DNA of 64,000 bases from Mycolicibacterium austroafricanum (GTDB taxonomy: Bacteria; Actinomycetota; Actinomycetes; Mycobacteriales; Mycobacteriaceae), in NCBI RefSeq assembly GCF_000612725.1, contig NZ_HG964458.1, forward strand, positions 1-64,000. Reading direction: 5' to 3'. The position numbers and the translations under genes are program-made. The notes beneath the pieces were generated by a model. The model saw only the letters and a program-made list of their open reading frames with translations, did no database searches and was not told the origin of the DNA. This document shows, piece by piece, positions 33,663-41,308 of this stretch (positions are counted from its first letter, which is position 1; every line of letters starts with the position of its first letter).

Positions 33663-34922
33663 CTAGGCCAGCGTGATCGACAGCTCCGACATCCCGCGCA
33701 GTGTCACGTTCGGCTTGTAGACCGGCTCGGCGGCCAGCTTCGCATCCGGGAATCGCGACGTCAGCGCGGTCAGCGCGAGAGTGGCTTCCAACCGGGCCAG
33801 CGGCGCACCGAGGCAGAAGTGCGCGCCCTTGCCGAAGCCGAGGTGCCGGATCACCGGCCGGTCCGGGTCGAACTCGTCGGGCCGGTCGACATGGTCGGGG
33901 TCGCGGTGCGCGGCGGCGGTCAGCAGCAGGATGTTGTCGCCCTTCGGCACGGTCACACCGCCTGCGACATTTCCCCCGTCGCTTCGCTCGCCCCCGATCG
34001 TCATGTCCTGCCCCGCGATCCGGCCGACCAGTTGTACCGGCGGGTCGTGGCGCAGCGTCTCCTCGATCACCGCGGCGGCCCGTCCGGGATCGGCGGCCAG
34101 CGCCGCCCACTGCCCGTCGTTGCGCAGCAGCGCCAGGATCGCGTTGGCGATCAGGTTGACCGTCGTCTCGTGGCCGGCGACCAGCAGCAGGTTGCAGGTC
34201 GCGACGATCTCGTCCTCGGTGAGCTGATCGCCGGATTCTTCGACGTGGATCAGCCCCGACATCAGGTCCTCCCCCGGGTCACGGCGACGTCGTGCGATCA
34301 GCTCGCGCAGGTAGGCGCGCAGCCAGCGTGCGGCCTGCATGCGCTCCTCGAATCCGCTGCCCGCCGAACCGGTCACCGAGATGAACGGATCGAGCGACTG
34401 CGCCAGCAGCGCCGAGGCTGCGCTGAACTGCGGCTCGTCCTCCAGCGGAACGCCGAGCAGGCGGCAGATCACCGCGACCGGAAGCGGATACGCCAGGCCT
34501 CCGATGGCCTCAAAGGTTGCCCCGGCCTCTGCCTCACGTAACAGCCCGTCGACCATCGTGACGATGTCGGGCTCGAGCGCCTTGACGACCTTCGGCACGA
34601 ACGCCTTGCTCACCAGCCGGCGCAACCGGGTGTGGTCGGGCGGGTCGAGGAACAGGAATCCCGGCGGTCCGAACGGCCTCGCCTCGGCACCGTCGGCGAT
34701 GGCGCGCTGCGCGGCGGTCGACTTCAGCCGGTCACTGGACGCATCCGGGTGGCGCAGCACCTCGTCGCAGTCGGCGTAGGAGGAGAACACCGTCAGGTTG
34801 TTCCCGGGCAGCTGCATCGGCCCGTGGGCCAGGATCTGGGCGTAGACCGGATACGGATCGGCGCGGACCTCCGGCGCCAGCATCTGCAGGAGAAGCGACT
34901 GCGGTTCCGCGGCGGTCGTCAT
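33663..34922 (-). CDS. Cytochrome P450
   Basis: The product has 419 residues. The I-helix LLLVAGHETTVNL, the ExxR in VIEETLRHDPP and the haem loop HLGFGKGAHFCLGAPLAR (cysteine ligand) are intact. It is soluble and would need ferredoxin partners; none is nearby. The start is the ATG at 34922, since the longer frame to 35183 is not P450-like. Around 33960-33997 an in-frame stretch of about 11 codons (GERSDGGNVAG) interrupts the usual TIGGVTVPKG strand and coincides with a palindromic GC-rich repeat. Confidence 0.92.
   Translation of the reverse strand: MTTAAEPQSLLLQMLAPEVRADPYPVYAQILAHGPMQLPGNNLTVFSSYADCDEVLRHPDASSDRLKSTAAQRAIADGAEARPFGPPGFLFLDPPDHTRLRRLVSKAFVPKVVKALEPDIVTMVDGLLREAEAGATFEAIGGLAYPLPVAVICRLLGVPLEDEPQFSAASALLAQSLDPFISVTGSAGSGFEERMQAARWLRAYLRELIARRRRDPGEDLMSGLIHVEESGDQLTEDEIVATCNLLLVAGHETTVNLIANAILALLRNDGQWAALAADPGRAAAVIEETLRHDPPVQLVGRIAGQDMTIGGERSDGGNVAGGVTVPKGDNILLLTAAAHRDPDHVDRPDEFDPDRPVIRHLGFGKGAHFCLGAPLARLEATLALTALTSRFPDAKLAAEPVYKPNVTLRGMSELSITLA
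33960..33997 (-). repeat. Small palindromic insertion inside the P450 gene
   Basis: The plus strand reads CCCCCGTCGCTTCGCTCG, a GC-rich sequence with a GCGA-AGC-GACGG type hairpin that I associate with short dispersed repeats in mycobacteria. The frame is kept. Removing about 33 bases restores the usual P450 sequence. Confidence 0.45.
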
Positions 34923-34975
34923 GCTCTTATTGTGCACAAGTCTAAAAGGGTGCAGGTCAAGAACGCCGGGGCTCG

Positions 34976-36217
34976 CTATGCCTTGGCGTAGTACCGGCCG
35001 AGGACGTGCTCGCGCAGCTCGTCGAACCGGCCCTCGCGGATGGCGACGCGGATGTCGTCGACGAGGCGGATGACGAACCGCTCGTTGTGGATCGTGCACA
35101 GCGTCGCGGACAGCATCTCCTTGGCCTTGAACAAGTGGTGCAGATACGCGCGGGTGTAGTGCGTGCAGGTGTAGCAGTCGCACTCGGCGTCGATGGGGGT
35201 GAAATCGCGCCGGTACCGCGATCCGGTGATGTTGAACCGGCCGTCGGCCGAGTACACCGCGGCGTTGCGGGCCACCCGCGACGGCGACACGCAGTCGAAC
35301 GTGTCGGCGCCCGCCTCGATGGCGGCGAACAGATCGTCGGGCTCGCTGATGCCCAGCAGGTGTCGCGGCTTGTCGTCGGGCAGCTCGCTGCTCACCCAGC
35401 CGACGATGGTGGCGAGGTTCTGCTTCTCCAGCGCTCCCCCGATGCCGTAACCGTCGAACCCCCGACCCTCCTCGTCGACGATCTGCGTCAGGCCGCGGGC
35501 CGCCTGCCGCCGCAGGTCCTCATACTGCGCACCCTGCACCACACCGAACAACGCCTGCGGCGGCGTGTGCGAGCGGACCCGGGACAGCCGGCGGTGCTCG
35601 GCCAGGCAGCGCACCGCCCAGTCGTGGGTGCGCTGCACGGAGCGCTCCTGGTAACCGCGGGTGTTGACGAGCGTGGTCAGTTCGTCGAACGCGAAGATGA
35701 TGTCGGCGCCGAGTTGATGCTGGATCCCGATCGACACCTCCGGGGTGAACCGGTGGCTGGATCCGTTCAGGTGCGACCGGAACGTCACCCCGTCGTCGTC
35801 GACGTGCGCGAGCCGCGACTTGCCCTCGGCGATGATGTCGTCGGCCTGCACCCTCGACGTGTCCATCGCGAGCACCTTCTTGAATCCCACCCCCAGCGAC
35901 ATCACCTGGAAGCCGCCGCTGTCCGTGAACGTCGGCCCCGGCCAGTTCATGAAGGCGCCCAGCCCGCCGGCTTCGTCGACGACGTCCGCACCGGGCTGCA
36001 GGTACAGATGGTAGGCGTTGGCCAGGACTGCCTGCGCGCCAATCTCTTTCATCGTCTCGGGCAGGACGGCCTTGACGGTGGCCTGAGTGCCGACGGCGAT
36101 GAAGGCCGGGGTCTGGATGTCGCCGTGCGGCGTCCGGATGGTGCCGGTGCGGCCGAGCCGGCCGGGAAGTTCGACATCCACCGAAAAGAAGGGATCAGGA
36201 CTGAAGGGGCCGCTCAC
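34976..36217 (-). CDS. tgt: Queuine/preQ1 tRNA-ribosyltransferase
   Basis: The product has 413 residues of the TGT family. FTDSGGFQVMSL holds the catalytic aspartate, FAFDELTTL and GISEPDDL line the base pocket, and the zinc site is in CDCYTCTHYTRAYLHHL. The enzyme swaps guanine 34 for a queuosine precursor in tRNAs for Asn, Asp, His and Tyr. No queC, queD, queE or queF gene is in the window, so the source of the base is unknown. The start is the GTG at 36217, 17 bases from the divergent lipoprotein gene. Confidence 0.93.
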   Translation of the reverse strand: MSGPFSPDPFFSVDVELPGRLGRTGTIRTPHGDIQTPAFIAVGTQATVKAVLPETMKEIGAQAVLANAYHLYLQPGADVVDEAGGLGAFMNWPGPTFTDSGGFQVMSLGVGFKKVLAMDTSRVQADDIIAEGKSRLAHVDDDGVTFRSHLNGSSHRFTPEVSIGIQHQLGADIIFAFDELTTLVNTRGYQERSVQRTHDWAVRCLAEHRRLSRVRSHTPPQALFGVVQGAQYEDLRRQAARGLTQIVDEEGRGFDGYGIGGALEKQNLATIVGWVSSELPDDKPRHLLGISEPDDLFAAIEAGADTFDCVSPSRVARNAAVYSADGRFNITGSRYRRDFTPIDAECDCYTCTHYTRAYLHHLFKAKEMLSATLCTIHNERFVIRLVDDIRVAIREGRFDELREHVLGRYYAKA

Positions 36218-36234
36218 GCCGTAGATTCTGCACT

Positions 36235-36699
36235 GTGTACACACGCTGGCCGCTCGGCGCTCTGCTCGCCTGCACCGTCCTTGCCGCACCGGTGCTCGCC
36301 GGATGCTCGTCGCAGCCGCCCGAGTACCAGCCGCCGCCCGGTGCGCTGGTCGCGGGCACCGCGCAGGTCACGATCAACGGCCAGGACGCCGGAACCACCG
36401 AATCGGTGCAGTGTGACCCGGCGGGTTCGCTGATGATGATGCGCACCGGTGACCCGGACGACCCCCAGGCCCCCGGGATCTCGGCCATGGTGGCCAGCGG
36501 CGAGGAACTCGTCGTCCACGAGGTCGGGATCCGCGACCTCGGCGGCTTCACCGGCAGCTACAACGACGGCCTGGGCGGCGAGGCGACGGTGACGATGACC
36601 GGGCGCACCTACGACATCGCGGGGACCGCGGACGGCTTCGACACCGGCAACCCGAGCTTCCGCACGACGGGAACCTTCCAGATAAAGATCGCGTGCTGA
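36235..36699 (+). CDS. LpqH-like (19 kDa antigen family) lipoprotein
   Basis: The product has 154 residues. A signal peptide ends in the lipobox VLAGC, so the protein is lipid-anchored outside the membrane. The mature part (TAQVTINGQDAGTTESVQC, GFTGSYNDGLGGEATVTMTG, YDIAGTADGFD) matches the mycobacterial 19 kDa lipoprotein family. The GTG start at 36235 lies 17 bases from divergent tgt. Its last codons run into the first unit of a 27-bp tandem repeat. A second family member follows. Confidence 0.88.
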   Translation: MYTRWPLGALLACTVLAAPVLAGCSSQPPEYQPPPGALVAGTAQVTINGQDAGTTESVQCDPAGSLMMMRTGDPDDPQAPGISAMVASGEELVVHEVGIRDLGGFTGSYNDGLGGEATVTMTGRTYDIAGTADGFDTGNPSFRTTGTFQIKIAC

Positions 36700-36799
36700 G
36701 CACGCAATTCAAAAGAGGCGTGCTGAGCGCGCAATCCAGAAGAGGCGTGCTGAGCGCGCAATCCAAAAGAGACGTGCTGATCTCGCAATTCAAAAGAGA
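36692..36799 (+). repeat. 27-bp minisatellite, four units
   Basis: Four tandem 27-bp units start at 36692, 36719, 36746 and 36773, each beginning CGTGCTGA and carrying AAGAG near the end. A decayed fifth unit follows. The first unit contains the stop codon of the lipoprotein gene and a GCGTGC-TGA-GCACGC hairpin, which might end transcription. Location at a stop codon between two genes resembles MIRU-type repeats. Confidence 0.85.
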
Positions 36800-36880
36800 C
36801 CTGTCGAGCCGACTTTTGTGTTCATACTTCTCGAGATGATCCGCCGGTCGGCGAATCACACGACCCAAAGGAGAACCGTG

Positions 36881-37339
36881 ATGAAGCGCGAAATCCTCGT
36901 CGCCGTGGGCGGCGCAGCGATCGTCATGGCCGGTCTGTCGGGCTGCGGATCGGACAAGTCCGAGACCTCGGGCGAGACGTCGCAGGCGGCGGCGGCCGAG
37001 GGCAAGAGCACCGTCACCATCGACGGTGCCGACCAGGAGGTCCAGGGCACCGTCGTCTGCTCTGACATGGGCGGTAATACCAACATCGCCATCGGCGATG
37101 CCACCACCGGTATCGGCGTCGTGGTGAGCACCGGCGACGAACCCGCAGTCGTCTCGGTCGGTCTGGGCAACGTCAACGGCGTCACGCTCGGCTACCAGAG
37201 CGGTGCGGGCCAGGGCGAGGCGAAGGCCGAGAAGGACGGCAAGACCTACAAGATCTCGGGCACGGCGACCGGCGTCGACATGGCCAACCCGATGGCGCCG
37301 GTGAACAAGCCGTTCGAGATCGAGGTGACCTGCCCGTAG
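36881..37339 (+). CDS. LpqH-like lipoprotein, second copy
   Basis: The product has 152 residues. The signal peptide ends in the lipobox LSGC, followed by a Ser/Glu/Ala-rich linker and the 19 kDa family domain (STVTIDGADQEVQGTVVC, VTLGYQSGAGQGEAKAEKDG, YKISGTATGVDMANP). It resembles LpqH itself more than the copy upstream does. The start is the ATG at 36881 with AAGGAG upstream (GTG 36878 also possible). The two paralogues are separated only by the 27-bp minisatellite and a short leader. Confidence 0.88.
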   Translation: MKREILVAVGGAAIVMAGLSGCGSDKSETSGETSQAAAAEGKSTVTIDGADQEVQGTVVCSDMGGNTNIAIGDATTGIGVVVSTGDEPAVVSVGLGNVNGVTLGYQSGAGQGEAKAEKDGKTYKISGTATGVDMANPMAPVNKPFEIEVTCP

Positions 37340-37340
37340 C

Positions 37341-37685
37341 TCAGATCCCGGTGTAGCCGGCGGCCGATTGCCGCAACTGCCAGATCTGCGCGGGGCAGAG
37401 TTCGTTGACGGCCTGGTTGATCAGGTAGCCCGCCTGGTAGTAGTCGGTGGTGCGGAAGTCGGCTTTCACCTGGTTCACCAGTTCGGCATAGCTCATCTTG
37501 GCGGCCACCCGGTCGCAGATGGTGCGTCCGTATCCGATCGCGGCGTCGGCGTTGGGGAAGTTGTACCCAGGGCGGACGTGCACGTTGACCAGATAGGCGA
37601 CGACGTCGGCGTTCGCCGCCGGCGCCGCGATCAGTGAAGCTGAGCAAAGCAGGCCCGCCGACAACACTCCTACCAGCGATTTCAT
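37341..37685 (-). CDS. DUF732 secreted protein
   Basis: The product has 114 residues: a signal peptide (to about residue 27, PAANA) and then a DUF732 domain (VHVRPGYNFPNADAAIGYGRTICDRV, LINQAVNELCPAQIWQL). These small mycobacterial secreted proteins have no known function. Two cysteines probably form a disulfide. It converges on the second LpqH-like gene, with only one base between the two stops, and its start is the ATG at 37685. Confidence 0.85.
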   Translation of the reverse strand: MKSLVGVLSAGLLCSASLIAAPAANADVVAYLVNVHVRPGYNFPNADAAIGYGRTICDRVAAKMSYAELVNQVKADFRTTDYYQAGYLINQAVNELCPAQIWQLRQSAAGYTGI

Positions 37686-37775
37686 GGACCATGACCTTAC
37701 GCCTCTCGGCGGCAACTGGTGGCAATGCCGGCAAGCCCGCCCGCGGCGGCCCGGCCTCGACCTAGGGTGTAGCCC

Positions 37776-38147
37776 ATGAAGCTGATGGCTGCGATGGCAA
37801 TTGCCGGTGCTGTCCTCGGCGCGCCCCTGGCGTTGTCCGGCACCGCGTCCGCGACGCCCAGCACCTGTGACGGCGCGGGCTGCGTCCCGTCCGTGAACCG
37901 CGACGCCCAGCCCGGTGCGTACTGCAACCAGAGCACGCGCTACAACTTCGGGCTCGACGGTTCGGGCAACACCCTGGCCTGCAACTCGAAGAGCATGTGG
38001 GTGGCCTCCCCGCCGCTGGTCGGAGTCCGCACACTGCGCTCGCCGTGCGGGGACGCGACCGGGGTGGCGCAGAGCCCCGACGGGGTCCCGCTCAAGTGTG
38101 ACGGCGGTGCGTGGAGCGCCGACTACTGGACGATGTTCTACGGCTGA
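37776..38147 (+). CDS. Small secreted cysteine-containing protein
   Basis: The product has 123 residues with a signal peptide (to about residue 27, ASA). The mature part holds six cysteines and the stretches TRYNFGLDGSGNTLAC, PPLVGVRTLRSPCGDA and SPDGVPLKCDG. I recognise the pattern as a mycobacterial secreted family of unknown function but cannot name it. The start is the ATG at 37776. It overlaps the convergent dehydrogenase gene by 10 bases. Confidence 0.75.
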   Translation: MKLMAAMAIAGAVLGAPLALSGTASATPSTCDGAGCVPSVNRDAQPGAYCNQSTRYNFGLDGSGNTLACNSKSMWVASPPLVGVRTLRSPCGDATGVAQSPDGVPLKCDGGAWSADYWTMFYG

Positions 38148-39208
38148 CGTCGCGTGAAGCCGCTGCCGCTGCGGATCAGCGGTAGCGTCGCGCTCGTCGC
38201 GAAACCCGGTGGCGCCTCGCACACCGCGGGTACGGCGTTGAGCACCTGCATCGCGGTCGCCACGTTCGCCGACCGCACGTGCTCCTCCATGCTGGCCGCC
38301 CGGCTGAAGCTCGCCAGCGAGACGAAGTGCGTCTGCATCGACGGATCCCCCTCGATCGTCAGCGTCCACCCGTGCCTGGGCTTGGGCCAGTGGCCGGGAT
38401 ACTCATTGCCCACCGTCCACAGCGTCTCGATCTCGACCAGGGTCTCCCCGTCGCGCAGCCCCCTCCAGTTCCAGCGCTGACCCGCCGTGGTCCCGGCCTG
38501 CAGCAGGTGTTCGAAGATCTGGTGGTCCTGTTGTGCGGCAACCGCTTCCACGGTCGCGGTGACCTCGTCGAGGTCGGCGTTCAGCGCGTCACCGAGGAAC
38601 CAGACCTGTTCGGTGAAGATCGAGCTGTTGAATGCCAGGAAGTCGGTGGCGGTCGGGCTGATCGAGTCGACCGGCTCCCCGAAGGCCATGTTGTCGAACG
38701 TGATCCCGGTGCTCTCGTACACCGACCAGTCGGCCCGCTCCTGCAGGGTGATCTTGTCGATCGTGCGGCTCATGCCCGACAAGGCCAACGGGAGCACCCC
38801 GGACAGGTTGCCGGGATTGATGCCGCTCCCGTGCACCGAGCTTCGGCCCTTCTCGCACGCGGCGAGCACACGGTCGCGGTCGGCCTGGTCCATGCGCCGG
38901 GGATGGAACATGAACGCCGTGGTGGCCACGTTCTTCCCGCTGGCCAGCAGCGCGCACACGTCGTCGACGTGCGCGGTGCGCGGCGTGTAGAGCACGCAGT
39001 CGGCGTCCAGCCCCAGGATGGCATCGACGTCGGTGGTGGCGACCACGCCGATCGGATCCCGGCCGAGCAACTCACCGAGGTCGGTGCCGTCCTTGTCGTC
39101 GGAGTACACCCGGGCGCCGACGAGGCGCAAGTCGTCGCGGTCGTCGAGGATGGCGGTCATCATTTCCGACCCGACAGCGCCTGTGCCCCACTGAATCACC
39201 CGATACAC
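38138..39208 (-). CDS. DapB-like / diaminopentanoate dehydrogenase-type oxidoreductase
   Basis: The product has 356 residues. RVIQWGTGAVGSEMM is an NAD(P)-binding Rossmann start, and VHGSGINPGNLSGVLPLALSG is a mid-protein segment typical of a mycobacterial family annotated as dihydrodipicolinate reductase-like. It is longer than DapB (about 245 residues) and lacks its signature, so lysine synthesis is unlikely. It may be an amine or imine reductase. It is divergent from the nitronate monooxygenase-like gene, with 26 bases between starts. Confidence 0.75.
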   Translation of the reverse strand: MYRVIQWGTGAVGSEMMTAILDDRDDLRLVGARVYSDDKDGTDLGELLGRDPIGVVATTDVDAILGLDADCVLYTPRTAHVDDVCALLASGKNVATTAFMFHPRRMDQADRDRVLAACEKGRSSVHGSGINPGNLSGVLPLALSGMSRTIDKITLQERADWSVYESTGITFDNMAFGEPVDSISPTATDFLAFNSSIFTEQVWFLGDALNADLDEVTATVEAVAAQQDHQIFEHLLQAGTTAGQRWNWRGLRDGETLVEIETLWTVGNEYPGHWPKPRHGWTLTIEGDPSMQTHFVSLASFSRAASMEEHVRSANVATAMQVLNAVPAVCEAPPGFATSATLPLIRSGSGFTRRQP

Positions 39209-39234
39209 AGCCGGACCGTAGCAGGATTGGCGCC

Positions 39235-40152
39235 GTGACCAATCGTGTTCAGGAGCTGCTCGGCGTCGAGTTCCCCGTCGTGCAGGCGCCCATGACCTAC
39301 ATCGCGCGCGCCGAACTGGCGGCCGCGGTGTCCGAGGGCGGTGGCCTCGGCATGGTCGAGACGCTGACCCCCGAGGGACGCGAAGACCTGCTGCGGGTCC
39401 GCGACCTCACCGACCGGCCGGTGGCGGCGAACCTGATGATCCAGGGCTGGAAGCGTGACCCGTCGATCGTCGACACCCTGGCGGCCGCCGGGGTGCGGCA
39501 CGTGTTCACCTCCGCCGGCGACCCTGCCCTGTTCACCGCGCGGCTGCACGACGCCGGGATGACGGTCGTGCACGTCGTCGGATCGCTCAAGGGCGCGCTG
39601 AAGGCCGCCGACGCCGGGGTCGACGCACTGGTGGTGGAAGGGGTCGAGGGCGGCGGGTTCAAGTCCGCGCTGGGTGCGTCGACGATGGTGCTGCTTCCGC
39701 TGATCGCCGACCGGGTGGACCTGCCGATCATCTGCGCGGGCGGCGTGTGCGACGCCCGCTCGGGGGCGGCGGCGGTGGTGCTGGGCGCGGAGGGCGTGCA
39801 GATGGGCACCCGCATGCTGGCCAGCGTCGAGGCCGCGGTGCACACCAATTTCAAGGATGCGATCGTCGCGGCCGACGACTCCGGGACGGTGCTGCTGGAC
39901 GTCCCGGGCAACCCGACGATGCGGGTGCTGCGTACCGGGTTGGCGGCGCGGATCGACGAGCACCCCGCCGACGCGCAGCTGCTCGGGCGGATCACCGACC
40001 TGTACTTCGGGGGCGACATGGAGGCCAGCGTCGCCAACACCGGTCAGGTGTCGTCGCGGATCACCGAGCTGCGGCCGGTCGCCGAAATAGTGCGGCAGAC
40101 GTGGCGCGGCATCGAATCGGTGCTCGACAGCGCGCGCACGCGGCTCGATTGA
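39235..40152 (+). CDS. Nitronate monooxygenase-like FMN protein
   Basis: The product has 305 residues of the NMO/2-nitropropane dioxygenase family: LGVEFPVVQAPMTYIAR at the start, VVEGVEGGGFKS as the glycine-rich FMN loop, LPIICAGGVCDARSGAAAVVLGAEGVQMGTRML as the phosphate-binding end of the barrel. It would oxidise toxic nitronates or reduce quinones with FMN. The start is the GTG at 39235. Confidence 0.85.
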   Translation: MTNRVQELLGVEFPVVQAPMTYIARAELAAAVSEGGGLGMVETLTPEGREDLLRVRDLTDRPVAANLMIQGWKRDPSIVDTLAAAGVRHVFTSAGDPALFTARLHDAGMTVVHVVGSLKGALKAADAGVDALVVEGVEGGGFKSALGASTMVLLPLIADRVDLPIICAGGVCDARSGAAAVVLGAEGVQMGTRMLASVEAAVHTNFKDAIVAADDSGTVLLDVPGNPTMRVLRTGLAARIDEHPADAQLLGRITDLYFGGDMEASVANTGQVSSRITELRPVAEIVRQTWRGIESVLDSARTRLD

Positions 40153-40182
40153 GCGCCGCCGCGATCGGGCACCCTCGACGGT

Positions 40183-40524
40183 ATGGATGGTGACTACGAC
40201 GACCCGGGGCCGGACGACACCCTCAGCCCGAGTGAATCGCTGGACTCCGACGAGGTCCGCAACGACGACGGCGACATCGTCGTCGATCCGCCCGACCGGT
40301 GGCTCGACGCGCAGGAGGACCGCACGCTCGACGAGAAGCTGGCCGCCGAGGTTCCGGATGTGGCGCCCGGCGGAGCGCCCCCGGACAGCCGGCCCACCCG
40401 GCGCACGGGCGGGCAGGTCGACGGCGCCCCCGAGGACGGGGACTCGTTCTACAACGTCGTCGACGACGACGAGAAGCAGCGGGTGTCCGGGGACGACGAG
40501 GCCGACCGCATCATCGAGGACTGA
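40183..40524 (+). CDS. DUF5709-type acidic protein
   Basis: The product has 113 very acidic residues: SPSESLDSDEVRNDDGDIVVDPPDRW, LDEKLAAEVPD and a C-terminal DDEADRIIED. The pattern fits the actinobacterial DUF5709 family, which is probably disordered and has no known role. The start is the ATG at 40183, 30 bases after the NMO-like stop. Confidence 0.75.
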   Translation: MDGDYDDPGPDDTLSPSESLDSDEVRNDDGDIVVDPPDRWLDAQEDRTLDEKLAAEVPDVAPGGAPPDSRPTRRTGGQVDGAPEDGDSFYNVVDDDEKQRVSGDDEADRIIED

Positions 40525-40539
40525 CGCACGAGCAGGTGG

Positions 40540-41307
40540 TCAGACCCGTATGACGACGGGTCCGAGCTCCTCGTAGCGTCGCGCCTCCTCAGCGCCGAGC
40601 TCCTGGCCGGTGACGATCGCCTCGAAGTCCTCGATCCGGGCGAACCGGCAGAAGCTGCTCTCGCCGAACTTCGAGTGCGCGGCGACCAGGACGGGCCTGC
40701 GGGCGACCCGGACCGCGGTGCCCTTCACCGCGGCGACGGCGGGGTCGGGGGTGGTCAGCCCGTGCTCGAGCGAGATCCCGTTGGTGCCAAGGAAAGCCAC
40801 GTCGATCACCAGACTGCTCAGCATGTCGACCGCCCAGTGATCCACGGTCGCCAGCGTCCTGCCCCGCATCCGTCCGCCGAGCAACAGCACCGTCACGGTC
40901 CGGCTGTGGGCGAGCGCCTCGGCGGCCAGCAGTGACGACGTGACCACCGTCAGCTCCTGCTCGGCGATGCGTTCGGCGATCAGCCGCGGCGTGAAACCTT
41001 CGTCCAGGTAGACGGTTTCGGCACCGTGCAGCAGCCCGGTGGCCGCGGCCGCGATCCTGTGCTTCTGGGCCAGGTCCACCTGGCTGCGGTACTCGACGCC
41101 CGACTCGAAAGCGGCCGTCTCCAGCGGCACCGCCCCGCCGTGCACCCGTTTGAGCAGCCGACGACCCGCCAGAACCTTCAGATCGCGGCGGATCGTCTCG
41201 CTCGCGACGTCGAGTTCGGTCGCGAGCGAGGCGACGTCCACCCGCCCGCGGGTACGGGCGAATTCGACGATCCGGCTCTGGCGGGTATCGGAATCCACCA
41301 GGGTCAC
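40540..41307 (-). CDS. DeoR-family regulator of the polyol PTS locus
   Basis: The product has 255 residues. The N-terminal helix-turn-helix shows RIVEFARTRGRVDVASLATELDVASETIRRDL, and the C-terminal sugar-phosphate sensor domain has VYLDEGFT and DVAFLGTNGISLEHGLTT. It lies one base after the PTS gene and probably represses the PTS and dehydrogenase genes until a sugar phosphate appears. The start is a GTG at 41307. Dyads with CGGTCAA/TTGACCG lie in the divergent region at 43389-43436. Confidence 0.88.
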   Translation of the reverse strand: MTLVDSDTRQSRIVEFARTRGRVDVASLATELDVASETIRRDLKVLAGRRLLKRVHGGAVPLETAAFESGVEYRSQVDLAQKHRIAAAATGLLHGAETVYLDEGFTPRLIAERIAEQELTVVTSSLLAAEALAHSRTVTVLLLGGRMRGRTLATVDHWAVDMLSSLVIDVAFLGTNGISLEHGLTTPDPAVAAVKGTAVRVARRPVLVAAHSKFGESSFCRFARIEDFEAIVTGQELGAEEARRYEELGPVVIRV

Positions 41308-41308
41308 G

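Noticed and set aside
34923..35183. N-terminal extension of the P450
   Set aside because: The extra 87 residues are antisense to the end of tgt and do not resemble P450 or a targeting sequence.
36692..36799. The 27-bp tandem repeats as a CRISPR array
   Set aside because: Units are contiguous with no spacers, and no cas genes are nearby.
36548..36868. A minus-strand frame with nine-residue repeats (LLDCALSTP)
   Set aside because: The repeats come from the 27-bp minisatellite read on the other strand. There is no ribosome-binding site, and the frame is antisense to the lipoprotein gene.
38138..39208. Lysine-pathway DapB
   Set aside because: It is about 110 residues too long and lacks the DapB catalytic motif. 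It fits a separate mycobacterial oxidoreductase family.
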